DNA of 64,000 nt from the NCBI GenBank assembly GCA_965220095.1, contig OZ244805.1, forward strand, positions 2,666,001-2,730,000, given 5' to 3'. Below, piece after piece: positions 54,460-63,903 of the stretch (within the stretch, counting starts at the first letter, position 1; every line of letters begins with the position of its first letter). A model generated the notes under the pieces. The model did not search any database, had not been told where the DNA came from, and saw only the letters and a program-made list of their open reading frames with translations. A program made the translations under genes and the position numbers. The DNA comes from Bin87 sp965220095 (lineage in GTDB: Bacteria; Chloroflexota; Dehalococcoidia; Lucifugimonadales; UBA3495).

Positions 54460-55371
54460 TTAGGGGTAGATTGCCCAGCCGACGCGGTCGGTTTTGGCGT
54501 GGAAGAAGTGGCCGTCGGTGGAGGTAACGAACACCTCGGTGAGGTCGGGACCGCCGAAGCACACGTTGGTGGGACGGGTGGCGGCAACGGGGTGGGTCTC
54601 CAGCACGCGGCCGGTTGGGGAGAACACGTACAGCATGGGGCCCGGGCCGGCCGTGGGCCAGCCCGCCGTTGCGATGATGTTGCCATCAGCGTCCAGGCAC
54701 ATCCCGTCGATGCCACGGTGGACCTGCGCGGCGTCGCGACCGAAGGTGTGCAGCGTGGTGTACGTGCCAACGGTACCGTCGCCGGTGATGGGGTAGGCGC
54801 GCAGCTCGCGGTCAATGTCCAGGCGGTCGCTGTTGCTCTCGGCAACGTACAGCGTGCTCCCATCGGGAGATACCAGGATGCCATTGGGCATGGTGGTATC
54901 GGTAGTGGAGCGCACGGTCTGGTAGGAACCGTCGGCTTGGGGCACCGCGCACAACACCGAGCGGTGATCCAGCTGCTCAACTTCTGAGGCGGCCACGTTG
55001 CCCGCATTCCAGGGGTTGGTGAACCAGATGCGACCCCTCACGTCGATGGCCAGGTCGTTGGGCGTGTTCAACGGCACGCCATCGAGGTTATCGGCTATGG
55101 TGGTGGTACCGCCATCTGCATCGAAGCGGACGATCGCCCGTCCGCTCTGGCAGCAGCCGAAGAGCTGGCCCTGAGCGTTGAACGCCAATCCGTTGGTGAA
55201 ATTGGTGTTCTCACGATATACGGAGAACTCACCGGATTTGGGGTTGTAGCCATAGATGCGGCTGGCGTGGATGTGGGTGAACAGCACCAGCTCCCCGTTC
55301 CAGGCCGGGCCCTCGGTGATGCCTCCGGGTGGGTTTTCGAACCGGTTGATGAGGTTGAAACGCCAGCTCAT
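54460..55371 (-). CDS. SMP-30/gluconolactonase/LRE-family protein
   Basis: A 303-residue six-bladed propeller. WRFNLINRFENPPGGITEGP followed by AWNGELVLFTHIHASRIYGY, NTPNDLAIDVRGRIWFTNPW, PNGILVSPDGSTLYVAESNS and GIDGMCLDADGNIIATAGWP are the family strands with the metal-binding Glu, Asn and Asp residues. Such enzymes are calcium- or zinc-dependent lactonases; the substrate is not known. ATG 55371 was chosen over 55407 since the family starts there. Confidence 0.9.
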   Translation of the reverse strand: MSWRFNLINRFENPPGGITEGPAWNGELVLFTHIHASRIYGYNPKSGEFSVYRENTNFTNGLAFNAQGQLFGCCQSGRAIVRFDADGGTTTIADNLDGVPLNTPNDLAIDVRGRIWFTNPWNAGNVAASEVEQLDHRSVLCAVPQADGSYQTVRSTTDTTMPNGILVSPDGSTLYVAESNSDRLDIDRELRAYPITGDGTVGTYTTLHTFGRDAAQVHRGIDGMCLDADGNIIATAGWPTAGPGPMLYVFSPTGRVLETHPVAATRPTNVCFGGPDLTEVFVTSTDGHFFHAKTDRVGWAIYP

Positions 55372-55493
55372 AGTGGCAAACTCCTTGCGCGTTTGTAACG
55401 GCAGCAACCCGCGGCGATGTAGCCGGCGAGCCGCTTTCGCCGGGATTGTAGCAGGCGGCGCCGTTGGGCGGCAACGGGATTGACCGAGAGACG

Positions 55494-55642
55494 CAGGGAC
55501 TTTCGATTTTCCAAGAAATCCCCTCTCCCTTGATGGGAGAGGGTGAGGGTGAAAATGTAAGGAAGGGAACTATCCCACGACAGGCCATACCCCTCACCCC
55601 AGCCCTCTCCCACAAGGGGCGAGGGAGAATCGAAAGACCCTG
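55494..55642. repeat. MITE-like element with R2 core, imperfect terminal repeats
   Basis: 149 bp. Left end CAGGGACTTTCGATTTTCC, right end inverted CAGGGTCTTTCGATTCTCC, a 19-bp pair with two mismatches. The core holds an R2 repeat and a second inverted one (CCCTCACCCCAGCCCTCTCC). No clear target duplication is seen. It takes up most of the gap 55372-55738. Confidence 0.7.
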
Positions 55643-55699
55643 GGTCAACCCCTATCCTGTATATCCTGCTAATCCATGTAAATTTCGGAACTCCCACTT

Positions 55700-55728
55700 T
55701 TGACACTGGCGCGGCGGACGGCTAGCAT
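55700..55728 (+). promoter_or_regulatory. moeA promoter, probably leaderless
   Basis: TTGACA at 55700-55705, 17-nt spacer, TAGCAT at 55723-55728. The ATG at 55739 lies 11 nt after the -10, so transcription would begin only a few nucleotides before the start codon and no ribosome site is present. Confidence 0.6.
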
Positions 55729-55738
55729 CGCACTTACG

Positions 55739-56992
55739 ATGCCTGAGTTTTTTAACGTATTGCCGCCGGCTGAAGCATTGGCCTTGCTGCTGGAACAGTT
55801 GCCGTCTGGTGCTGCGGCTGGCACGGAGACGGTGTTTGCGGCGGATGCGCTGGGTCGCATCGTCGCCGAGGCCGTGATTGCTCCGGAATCGCTGCCTCCG
55901 TTTGCTCGGTCCAGCATGGATGGATACAGCGTGCGCGCCGCCGACACCTACGGCGCAACCGACGGGTTGCCGGCCTGGTTCAGCGTAGTCGGCGAAGTGC
56001 CGATGGGTGAGCAGCCGGCGGTTTCGCTGGGCATCGGAGAGGCGGCGGTGGCGCACACCGGCGGGATGCTGGCCGTCAACGCCGATGCCGTGGTGATGGT
56101 TGAACACACCCAGCAAATCGACACTGGCACCATAGAGGTGATGCGTCCGGTAGCACCCGGCGAGAACGTGGTGCAGGTCGGCGAGGATGTAACCGCCGGC
56201 GATGTCGTCCTGCCGCCTGGACACATCATCAGGCCGCAGGACATCGGCGCCCTCACCGCGTTGGGAGTCGCTGAAATATGCGCCGGCAAACGGCCCAGAG
56301 TTGGCATCCTGTCGATGGGAGATGAGATTGTTGCGCCGGAGTGTGCGCCCGGCCCCGGCCAGGTACGGGATGTGAACACCTACACGGTAGCGTCCCAAAT
56401 CTCCAACGCCGGCGGCATCCCCATCCCGCTCGGACTGGTCGGCGACGACTTCCAGACACAAATGGACTCAGCCCGCGAGGGTTTTGAGCAGACCGATCTG
56501 CTGGTAATATCGGCCGGCAGCTCGGTAAGCGTCCGCGACCGCACGGTGGACATCGTGGCCGCGCTGGGTGAACCCGGCGTTTTGGCGCACGGCCTGTCCC
56601 TGCGACCGGGCAAGCCGGCCATCGTAGGGTTGTGCGACGGCAAGCCGGTCATTGGGCTGCCGGGCAATCCGGTGTCAGCGATGGTGGTGTGCAACCTGCT
56701 GGTGCGTCCGACGGTGTACCGGCTGGGGGGTTGCGCCGCTCCGCCGGAGCCGCCAACCACTACGGCCATCCTGGGACAGGATGTGCCGTCAGCAGCGGGC
56801 CGGGAAGATTTTGTGCCGGTGCGACTGGAGACTCCCGCCGCCGCCGGCGAGGACGCGCTGCCCACCGCCCATCCGGTGTGGGGCAAAAGCGGGTTGATAT
56901 TCACGCTGGTACGGGCCGACGGGGTGCTGCGCGTGCCACCGGATTTTGCCGGTATCTACGCGGGGGAAAGGGTCCAGGTGCGGCGGTTCTGA
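55739..56992 (+). CDS. moeA: molybdopterin molybdotransferase
   Basis: A 417-residue MoeA. PPFARSSMDGYSVRAADTYG, VVGEVPMGEQPAVSLGIGEA, HTGGMLAVNADAVVMVEHTQ, PRVGILSMGDEIVAPECAPG and KPVIGLPGNPVSAMVVCNLL are all intact. It inserts molybdate into molybdopterin; the MogA-like gene at 5.5 kb makes the adenylylated substrate. A second, longer moeA-type gene lies at 59882, and the two are separated only by the restriction gene. Confidence 0.94.
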   Translation: MPEFFNVLPPAEALALLLEQLPSGAAAGTETVFAADALGRIVAEAVIAPESLPPFARSSMDGYSVRAADTYGATDGLPAWFSVVGEVPMGEQPAVSLGIGEAAVAHTGGMLAVNADAVVMVEHTQQIDTGTIEVMRPVAPGENVVQVGEDVTAGDVVLPPGHIIRPQDIGALTALGVAEICAGKRPRVGILSMGDEIVAPECAPGPGQVRDVNTYTVASQISNAGGIPIPLGLVGDDFQTQMDSAREGFEQTDLLVISAGSSVSVRDRTVDIVAALGEPGVLAHGLSLRPGKPAIVGLCDGKPVIGLPGNPVSAMVVCNLLVRPTVYRLGGCAAPPEPPTTTAILGQDVPSAAGREDFVPVRLETPAAAGEDALPTAHPVWGKSGLIFTLVRADGVLRVPPDFAGIYAGERVQVRRF

Positions 56993-57072
56993 GGGTCTAC
57001 AAAGCACTCGGCTTAACGATAGCCAATGCAGTTATAAGGCTGGAATGACGGATAATATCGACGGAGCCTGGT

Positions 57073-59826
57073 ATGACACCGCAGCAGTTCATCGCCACAT
57101 ATAGCGACGCCGGGTTTGGCGAGCGTCAGGGTTCGCAATCGTTTTTCAATGACCTTTGCGAACTGGTGGGGCATCTCAAGACCACCGAGTTTGGCAACCC
57201 GTCGGTTTTTACCTTTGAGAAGCGGGTGCCTGGCGGATTTGCCGACGCCTATTTTGAGGAGCATTTCGGCTGGGAGTTCAAGGGTAGCGATGACCAACTG
57301 GCGGGAGCGTTCAACCAACTGCTGCGCTATCAGGTCTATCTGAAAACGCCGCCACTGCTCATCGTGTCGTCATTTCGCACGATACGGATCCAGACCAACT
57401 TCCCTGGGATGGAGACCGTCCTCCACGAAATTCCGGTTGCGGAGCTGGACCAGCCGGAACAGCTGAACAAACTCCGCAACGCCTTTTTCGCCCCCGGCGA
57501 GTTCCGTCCCAACCGTTCAGTGGAAACCGTTACGGGCGAAACCGCCGACCTGTTCCAGTCCATCGTGGCTGATATGGAGCGGCGCAACGAAGATCCGGAA
57601 CGGCTGGCCCGTTATCTCAATCAGCTGGTGTTTTGCCTGTACGCCGAGGATGCCGGCCTGCTGCCCGACGGGTTGTTCACCCATATTGTCCGGCAGCAGC
57701 TGCGCCGCCCTGATTTGTTCAACCAGGCGGTGGTCGACCTGTTCGCCAGGATGGCCGGTGGCGGGCTGTTCGGCGCGGACGAAATCCCCCATTTCAACGG
57801 CGACCTGTTCAATACGGTGGACACCGTTGAGCTGAGTACGACCGCCCTGCAGCGGCTCGTCGAGGCCTGCGACAAGAACTGGCGGAACATTGAGCCGTCC
57901 ATCTTTGGCACCCTCTTTGAGCGGGCGCTGGACGCCTCCAAACGTTCCCAGTTGGGCGCGCATTACACCGGCGCCGACGACATTATGCTGGTGATTGACC
58001 CGGTGGTTATGGAACCGCTGCGCCGGGAGTGGGATACCGCACGGCAGGAAATATCCGACCTGCTGGCCGATTCTGACCGGGATCCCGCCCGCGCCCGGCT
58101 GGTGGCGTTTCAGGAGCGGCTGGCCAGCGTAACCGTGCTGGACCCGGCCTGCGGCAGCGGCAACTTTCTATACCTTGCCCTCCGCTCCCTGCTGGATTTG
58201 GAGAAGTAGGTAATCGACTTCGCCGCCGCCCAGGGTTGGGACAGCCTGACGCCGGTTGTAAAACCCAACCAAATGCTCGGCCTGGAAATCAACCACTACG
58301 CCGCCGAACTGACCCGCACCGCCCTCTGGATTGGCTACATCCAGTGGCACCAGGCCAACGGCTTTGCCTATACGCACAGCCCGATACTGACGCCGCTGGA
58401 TACCATCCGGCAGACCGACGCCATTCTCGACCTGTCCGACCCCGACAACCCCGCCGAACCGGAATGGCCGGCGGCAGAGTTTATTGTGGGGAACCCGCCA
58501 TTTTTGGGGCGCGGCTTACGCAGTGCGTTGGGCGACGAGTACACTATCAAACTTTACAGCATTTATGGCAGCCGCTTACCTAACGCCTCCGACCTATGTT
58601 GCTACTGGTTTGAAAAAGCGAGAGAAATGATCGAGCAGCAAGCCACAAAGCGCACTGGCTTGCTGGCAACGCAAGGTATCCGAGGCAGAGACAATCGCTC
58701 AGTTCTGCAGCGCATAAAAGAGGCCGGCGACATATTTATGGCGTATCCAGATAAAGAATGGGTATTAAACGGTGCTACCGTGCATATCTCCATTGTCGGG
58801 TTTGATGATGGCAGTGAGGTAAAGCGACTCTTTGACGGTGAAATAATCTCCGATAGTATCAATGCTGATCTAACGGTTGGAGTTGACACTACCATCGCTC
58901 AACGCTTGGCAGAAAATCGTGGGGTAGCGTTTGAGGGACCGTCTCCGAAAGGGCCTTTTGACATCTCACACGAACTGGCTGACCGAATGTTATCGGAGCC
59001 GCCCAATGTCAACGGCAGGCCGAACTCCGATGTGGTGAGGCCGTTGTTGACGGCTAGGGACATTACCCAGAGCAACAGAGGTATGTACACCATTGATTTT
59101 GGCACGATGGAAATGGATGAGGCTCGTCAATATGAAAAGCCTTTTGAACACATCGCAGCTACTGTGAAACCTGTGCGAATCAATAACAGGATTCGAAAAC
59201 GAGCGGAGTATTGGTGGTTGTATGGGTCCGAGGCATCGCAAATGCGCCTGGCTCTGCAAGGGCTAAGCCGTTACATCGCAACGCCAAGGCATTCTAAGCA
59301 TCGGGTATTCGTATGGGTTCAAGCCGGGATAATGTGCAACGATAGCACAAGCGTATTCGCTCGTGATGACGACTATACTTTTGGCATACTCCAATCCCGC
59401 GTTCACGAGCTATGGGCTCGTAATAAAGGAACACAAGTGCGGGAGGTGGAATCGGGCTTCCGCTACACCCCCACCACCTGTTTTGAAACCTTCCCCTTCC
59501 CGCACCCGACCGACCAGCAGTGCGATGCCATCGCCGGCGCCGCCGCCGAGTTGAATCGGCTGCGGGAGAACTGGCTGAATCCGGTGGACGGTACGGGCAA
59601 TCCAGCGCTGAATGCTGATCAGCTGCGTCGCCGGACGCTGACTAATCTGTATAATCGGCGGCCCACCTGGCTGGATAACGCCCACGGGGCGCTGGATGTG
59701 GCGGTTGCCGATGCTTACGACTGGCCGGTTGGCCTGGGGGATGCGGAGATTTTGGAAGGGTTGCTGGGGTTGAATCTGGCGCGGGCGGGAGCAGCAGGAC
59801 AGCTTGATGGTGGGGGCAGCCCATGA
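57073..59826 (+). pseudogene. MmeI-like type IIL restriction-modification protein interrupted by one in-frame TAG
   Basis: A single frame of 918 codons that is continuous apart from one TAG at 58207-58209 (codon 379). The length is that of MmeI-type single-chain restriction-modification enzymes. The N-terminus has D58-x9-E68-F-K70 (ADAYFEEHFGWEFKG), the MmeI-type nuclease motif. SAM motif I is VLDPACGSGNFLYLALRSLL just before the stop, and motif IV is FIVGNPPFLGRG about codon 470, after it. The target-recognition part follows. LLDLEK-TAG-VIDFAAA suggests a GAG to TAG change. Without readthrough two pieces (378 residues and, from ATG 58273, 517 residues) would be made. GGAG precedes the first ATG. 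Confidence 0.85.
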
Positions 59827-59885
59827 CCGTCGAACAAATTGCAGCATTGGCCGCTGGCGCTTTCCGATTGGCTTATGCAAAATGA
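59823..59885 (+). other. 20-codon ORF bridging two genes with ATGA overlaps
   Basis: MTVEQIAALAAGAFRLAYAK, then TGA. Its ATG overlaps the R-M stop and its stop overlaps the ATG of the second moeA (ATGA on both sides). It could be a translational relay or the remnant of a lost gene. No homologue is evident. Confidence 0.3.
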
Positions 59886-61870
59886 CCATTTACCCCCACC
59901 GGCACCGCCGTTATTTCTTGCAGGACATTCCCCTGGAAGAGGCGTTGCGTCGCTGGTTCGGCGCGCTGGACGACGCCCGTGCGCTCGCGCCGACCGGCCC
60001 CGAACCGGCTGCGTTGGACGCCGCGGATATCGTAGGTCGGATTACCGCTGACCCGGTGTGGGCGGTTGCATCGTCGCCGCACTACGATGCTGCCGCGATG
60101 GACGGGATTGCAGTGCGCGCCGCAGATACCGTCGGCGCCACCGAAACGGCTCCCGTGGCGCTGTCCGTTGGTACTCAGGCGGTGTGGGTGGATACCGGCA
60201 ATGCCATGCCGCCCGGCGCCAATGCGGTGGTAATGATCGAACACGTGCAGCGGGATGCCTACGATGCCAGCATCGTGCGTGTGCTCGAAGCGGTGGCCCC
60301 GTGGCAGCACGTGCGCCCGTTGGGTGAAGACATCGTAGCCACTGAACTGGTGCTGCCCGAGAACCACCGCATCAGCCCGGTTGATCTGGGCGCCTGCGCC
60401 GCTGCCGGGTTGACCTCTATACCGGTGCGCCGTCGACCATCGGTTTCAATCATTCCAACCGGCAACGAACTGGTTCCGATTCACGCCGCGCGCCAACCCG
60501 GAGACATTCCCGAGTTCAACTCGCTGATTCTGGGTGGATTGGTGCGTCAATGGGGTGGTGAACCGAAGGTTATTGACCCAGTGCGGGATGATGCAGAGGC
60601 GATCCGTGCCGCAGTCTTTGCCGAACTGGTCGCGTCCGATGTGGTGGTCATCAACGCCGGCTCGTCGGCTGGCGACGCCGACTATACCGCCTCGGTCATT
60701 GAATCGCTGGGCACGCTCCAGGTGCACGGCATCGCTATCCGACCCGGGCATCCCGTGGCGTTGGGCGTGGCGCGCTCGTCGACCGGTGGCGGCAAGGCCG
60801 TACTGGGACTGCCGGGATACCCGGTGTCGGCGGCGCTAACCGCCGAGCTGCTCTTGAAACCGGCGCTGGAACGGTTGCTTGGTGTTGAGATGCCCCAGCG
60901 CCCGCGCCTGACGGCCCAAATTACCCGCAAGGTGCTGTCTCCCATCGGCGAGGAAGAGTTTCTGCGGGTGAAGTTGGGTCGTGTCGGCGGGCGCATGACG
61001 GCAACTCCTGTCCAGCGCGGCGCCGGCGTAGTGATGTCGCTGGTGCGGGCCGACGGCATCGTGCGCATCCCCAGCCGTTCCGAGGGTCTGGATGCGGGCG
61101 CGACCATAGACGTTGACCTGCTACGTGAGCCGGAGGAAGTCGAAAACACCATCGTTGCCATCGGCAGCCATGACCTGACGCTGGATTTGATGCACAGCCA
61201 TCTGCGTCGCCAGCGACCGGTGGTGAACCTGGCATCGGCCCACGTGGGCAGTCTCGGCGGTCTGGCTGCCCTGCGCCGGGGCGAAACCCACCTGGCCGGC
61301 TGCCACCTGCTGGACGCTGTTACCGGTGAATACAACGTAGCTGACGTGCGCCGTTACGTGGCGAACACTCCGGTCGTGATTGTGCGGTTGGTGGGCCGGA
61401 CGCAAGGTTTGATGGTGGCACCCGGCAATCCACTGTCCGTCAACACGCTGGACGATTTGCGGCGCCCCAACATCGGATTTGTGAACCGGCAGCGCGGCTC
61501 AGGCACCCGGGTTCTACTGGATTACCATTTGGGCCAATTGGGCATCGAACCGGCGTCCGTGCCAGGGTACGACCGGGAAGAATATAGCCACCTGGCAATA
61601 GCGGCGGCGGTATCTGGCGGGTCGGCCAACGTCGGTTTGGGCATACTATCGGCAGCGCGAGCGTTGGGCCTGGACTTCGTCCCGCTGTTCAGCGAAGAGT
61701 ATGACTTGGTGATTCCTCAGGAACATTATCGCAGCCAGTTGCTGCAACCCTTGCTGGCGTTGCTTGGTGATGCCGAGTTTCGTGCGGCGGTGGATGCTCT
61801 GGGCGGCTACGATGTAACGCGCATGGGCGAGGTGCGGGCTACCGTGCCGTATCGGGCTACCGTGCTGTAA
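59882..61870 (+). CDS. MoeA-type molybdopterin protein fused to a periplasmic-binding-like (LysR-type) domain
   Basis: A 662-residue protein. Residues about 1-420 are MoeA: SSPHYDAAAMDGIAVRAADT, GNAMPPGANAVVMIEHVQRD, PSVSIIPTGNELVPIHAARQ and GKAVLGLPGYPVSAALTAEL. Residues about 430-650 form a substrate-binding domain: IGSHDLTLDLMHSHLRRQRP, HLAGCHLLDAVTGEYNV and KQRGSGTR-like VNRQRGSGTRVLLDYHLGQL. This MoeA-PBP fusion is known; the second domain may sense molybdate or a cofactor form. I chose ATG 59882. It usually neighbours the plain moeA; here the R-M gene is between them. Confidence 0.9.
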   Translation: MTIYPHRHRRYFLQDIPLEEALRRWFGALDDARALAPTGPEPAALDAADIVGRITADPVWAVASSPHYDAAAMDGIAVRAADTVGATETAPVALSVGTQAVWVDTGNAMPPGANAVVMIEHVQRDAYDASIVRVLEAVAPWQHVRPLGEDIVATELVLPENHRISPVDLGACAAAGLTSIPVRRRPSVSIIPTGNELVPIHAARQPGDIPEFNSLILGGLVRQWGGEPKVIDPVRDDAEAIRAAVFAELVASDVVVINAGSSAGDADYTASVIESLGTLQVHGIAIRPGHPVALGVARSSTGGGKAVLGLPGYPVSAALTAELLLKPALERLLGVEMPQRPRLTAQITRKVLSPIGEEEFLRVKLGRVGGRMTATPVQRGAGVVMSLVRADGIVRIPSRSEGLDAGATIDVDLLREPEEVENTIVAIGSHDLTLDLMHSHLRRQRPVVNLASAHVGSLGGLAALRRGETHLAGCHLLDAVTGEYNVADVRRYVANTPVVIVRLVGRTQGLMVAPGNPLSVNTLDDLRRPNIGFVNRQRGSGTRVLLDYHLGQLGIEPASVPGYDREEYSHLAIAAAVSGGSANVGLGILSAARALGLDFVPLFSEEYDLVIPQEHYRSQLLQPLLALLGDAEFRAAVDALGGYDVTRMGEVRATVPYRATVL

Positions 61871-61893
61871 ATGATGTCTCCAGGTCGTGAGAT

Positions 61894-62463
61894 GTGGTGA
61901 AACCCGAGCAGCCATCGGATGCCAAACTGCCGGATGACGGGCAACGCCGGTTGGACGAAATCATCCGCCGGAGAGTGGTTGGCCTGGCGGCAGCGCGGGC
62001 CACCCACGGCGAGCGCCATCCGGAATCGCTGCGCGCCCAGCACCGCCTGGCCCACGCGTACCGCGCGGCCCGTCAGTTTGACGCAGCGCTGCGTTGGTTT
62101 GAGGCGACGGCGCAGGAAAGCCAGGAGGTCCACGGGGCACACGATTCGCAAACTTTGCGCTACCGCAGCAGTCTGGCCAACTGCCATTTCGCCGCCGGCG
62201 ACACCGAGCAGGCCATAGTGTTGTTTGGTCAGCTGCTTGAATTGCGGCGGGCCACGTTGGGAGCGCAGCACCCCGACACCCTGCGCAGCCAGGGGAGTCT
62301 GGCCAACGCCCTGCACTCGGCCGGTCGTTTCGCTGAAGCTGTCGAGTTGCACCACCGCAACGTAGGCGAACGGGGGTCTGCGCTGGGCGAAGAGCATCCA
62401 TCCACCGAATCCAGTCGCCGCAATTTGGCGCGCACCCGGCGGGATGCCGAAAGTCCGTTGTAG
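61894..62463 (+). CDS. tetratricopeptide-repeat protein
   Basis: A 189-residue protein of kinesin-light-chain-like TPRs of 42 residues. Units show TLRYRSSLANCHFAAGDTEQ followed by AIVLFGQLLELRRATLGAQH, then PDTLRSQGSLANALHSAGRF followed by AEAVELHHRNVGERGSALGE. Starts with GTG at 61894 or 61897. It lies 23 bp after the second moeA and 42 bp before the DNA methyltransferase-HNH gene, so it may be co-transcribed with the latter. TPR proteins of this type are common partners in defence islands. Confidence 0.82.
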   Translation: MVKPEQPSDAKLPDDGQRRLDEIIRRRVVGLAAARATHGERHPESLRAQHRLAHAYRAARQFDAALRWFEATAQESQEVHGAHDSQTLRYRSSLANCHFAAGDTEQAIVLFGQLLELRRATLGAQHPDTLRSQGSLANALHSAGRFAEAVELHHRNVGERGSALGEEHPSTESSRRNLARTRRDAESPL

Positions 62464-62505
62464 CGGCCGGCAGCCGTGTGGGATACTTGATGCCGGAGCC
62501 ACAAA

Positions 62506-63894
62506 ATGACCAACTTTGCCGACAAAACCATCTGGACGGGCGACAATCTGGACATCCTGCGGGGCATCAACTCCGAGTCCGTTGACCTAATCTATCTGGA
62601 CCCGCCCTTCAACTCCAACCGCAACTATGCCGCCCCGGTGGGTTCGGCGGCGGCGGGCGCGGCGTTCAAGGACACCTGGACGCTGTCCGACCTGGACGTG
62701 GCGTGGATGGGCCTGATTGCCGATGAGCAGCCGGGTATGTACAAGGCGCTGGAAGCGGCCGGGCTGACGCACGGTAAGGGGATGCAGTCGTACCTCTGCA
62801 TGATGGCAGTGCGGCTGCTGGAGATGCGGCGGGTGCTCAAAGACACCGGCAGCATCTACCTGCACTGCGACCCTACGGCCAGCCACTACCTCAAGGTGGT
62901 GATGGATGCCATCTATGGACACGCCAACTTCCGCAACGAAGTAGTCTGGGAACGTACACTGCCCAAAGGACTCATGACGCGAAGATTCCCTACCAGCCAT
63001 GATTTACTGCTAGCGTATCAAAGGTCCGATGCTGCAACGTGGAACGCCGACGCTATTTTCCTTCCCTACGATGAAGGTAAACTGGACGAAAAGACGTTGG
63101 CGCAGTATTCCAAGTTTGATCCCGATAGCCGCCGCTACCAGCTAACGAGCCTTCTCAACCCGAACAAAGATCGCCCAAATCTGACGTATGAATTCATGGG
63201 CGTAACCAGGGTATGGAGATGGACTAGGGAACGTATGCAGGACGCATACGAACGCGGTCTCATAATACAGACTGCTCCGGGCAGAGCGCCCAGGTACAAA
63301 CGATATTTGGATGATCAGCGCGGACGACCGCTGAGCGATGTTTGGACAGACATCCCGCCGGCGAGCGGAAACGAAACAATCGGCTACCCGACGCAGAAGC
63401 CGTTGGCTCTATTGGAGCGCATCATCAAGGCATCGTCCAACGAGGGCGATGTGGTGCTGGACCCGTTTTGCGGGTGCGCCACCGCCTGCGTGGCCGCCGA
63501 GAATCTGGGCCGGCGGTGGATTGGCATTGACATCTCGCCCAAAGCCGTCGAGCTGGTCAATATGCGGTTGCAGCAGACCATGGGCGAGCTGTTTCACAAC
63601 CGCCTGGTAACAGCCCGCACCGACATTCCCAGGCGCACCGACATCGACGCGCCGCGGCCTTACCGCCAGAACAAGCACATCCTGTTTGGCCAGCAGGAAG
63701 GCCGGTGCAACGGCTGCCGCTCCGCCTTCGAGTTCCGCCACCTGGAGGTTGACCACATCATCCCCCAGTCCGGCGGCGGCACCGACCACATCGAGAACCT
63801 GCAGCTGCTCTGCGGCCACTGCAACCGGGTCAAGGGAAATAGGCCGCAGGAGTACCTCGTGGCCCGGCTGCGGGAGATGGGCATGGTGGCGTAG
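62506..63894 (+). CDS. DNA methyltransferase fused to HNH endonuclease
   Basis: A 462-residue protein. The N-terminal part is a beta-class (N4/N6) methyltransferase: IYLDPPFNSNRNYAA is motif IV (D32PPF) and VVLDPFCGCATACVAAENLG followed by RRWIGIDISPKAVELV is motif I (about residue 319), the permuted order of the beta class. Residues about 150-300 would hold target recognition. The C-terminal 70 residues are an HNH nuclease: CNGC at 401-404, VDHIIPQSGGG with D416-H417, and CGHC at 436-439. A single protein would then both methylate and cut DNA. It starts ATG 62506 after a short gap from the TPR gene. Confidence 0.88.
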   Translation: MTNFADKTIWTGDNLDILRGINSESVDLIYLDPPFNSNRNYAAPVGSAAAGAAFKDTWTLSDLDVAWMGLIADEQPGMYKALEAAGLTHGKGMQSYLCMMAVRLLEMRRVLKDTGSIYLHCDPTASHYLKVVMDAIYGHANFRNEVVWERTLPKGLMTRRFPTSHDLLLAYQRSDAATWNADAIFLPYDEGKLDEKTLAQYSKFDPDSRRYQLTSLLNPNKDRPNLTYEFMGVTRVWRWTRERMQDAYERGLIIQTAPGRAPRYKRYLDDQRGRPLSDVWTDIPPASGNETIGYPTQKPLALLERIIKASSNEGDVVLDPFCGCATACVAAENLGRRWIGIDISPKAVELVNMRLQQTMGELFHNRLVTARTDIPRRTDIDAPRPYRQNKHILFGQQEGRCNGCRSAFEFRHLEVDHIIPQSGGGTDHIENLQLLCGHCNRVKGNRPQEYLVARLREMGMVA

Positions 63895-63903
63895 GGAAGT
63901 GAC

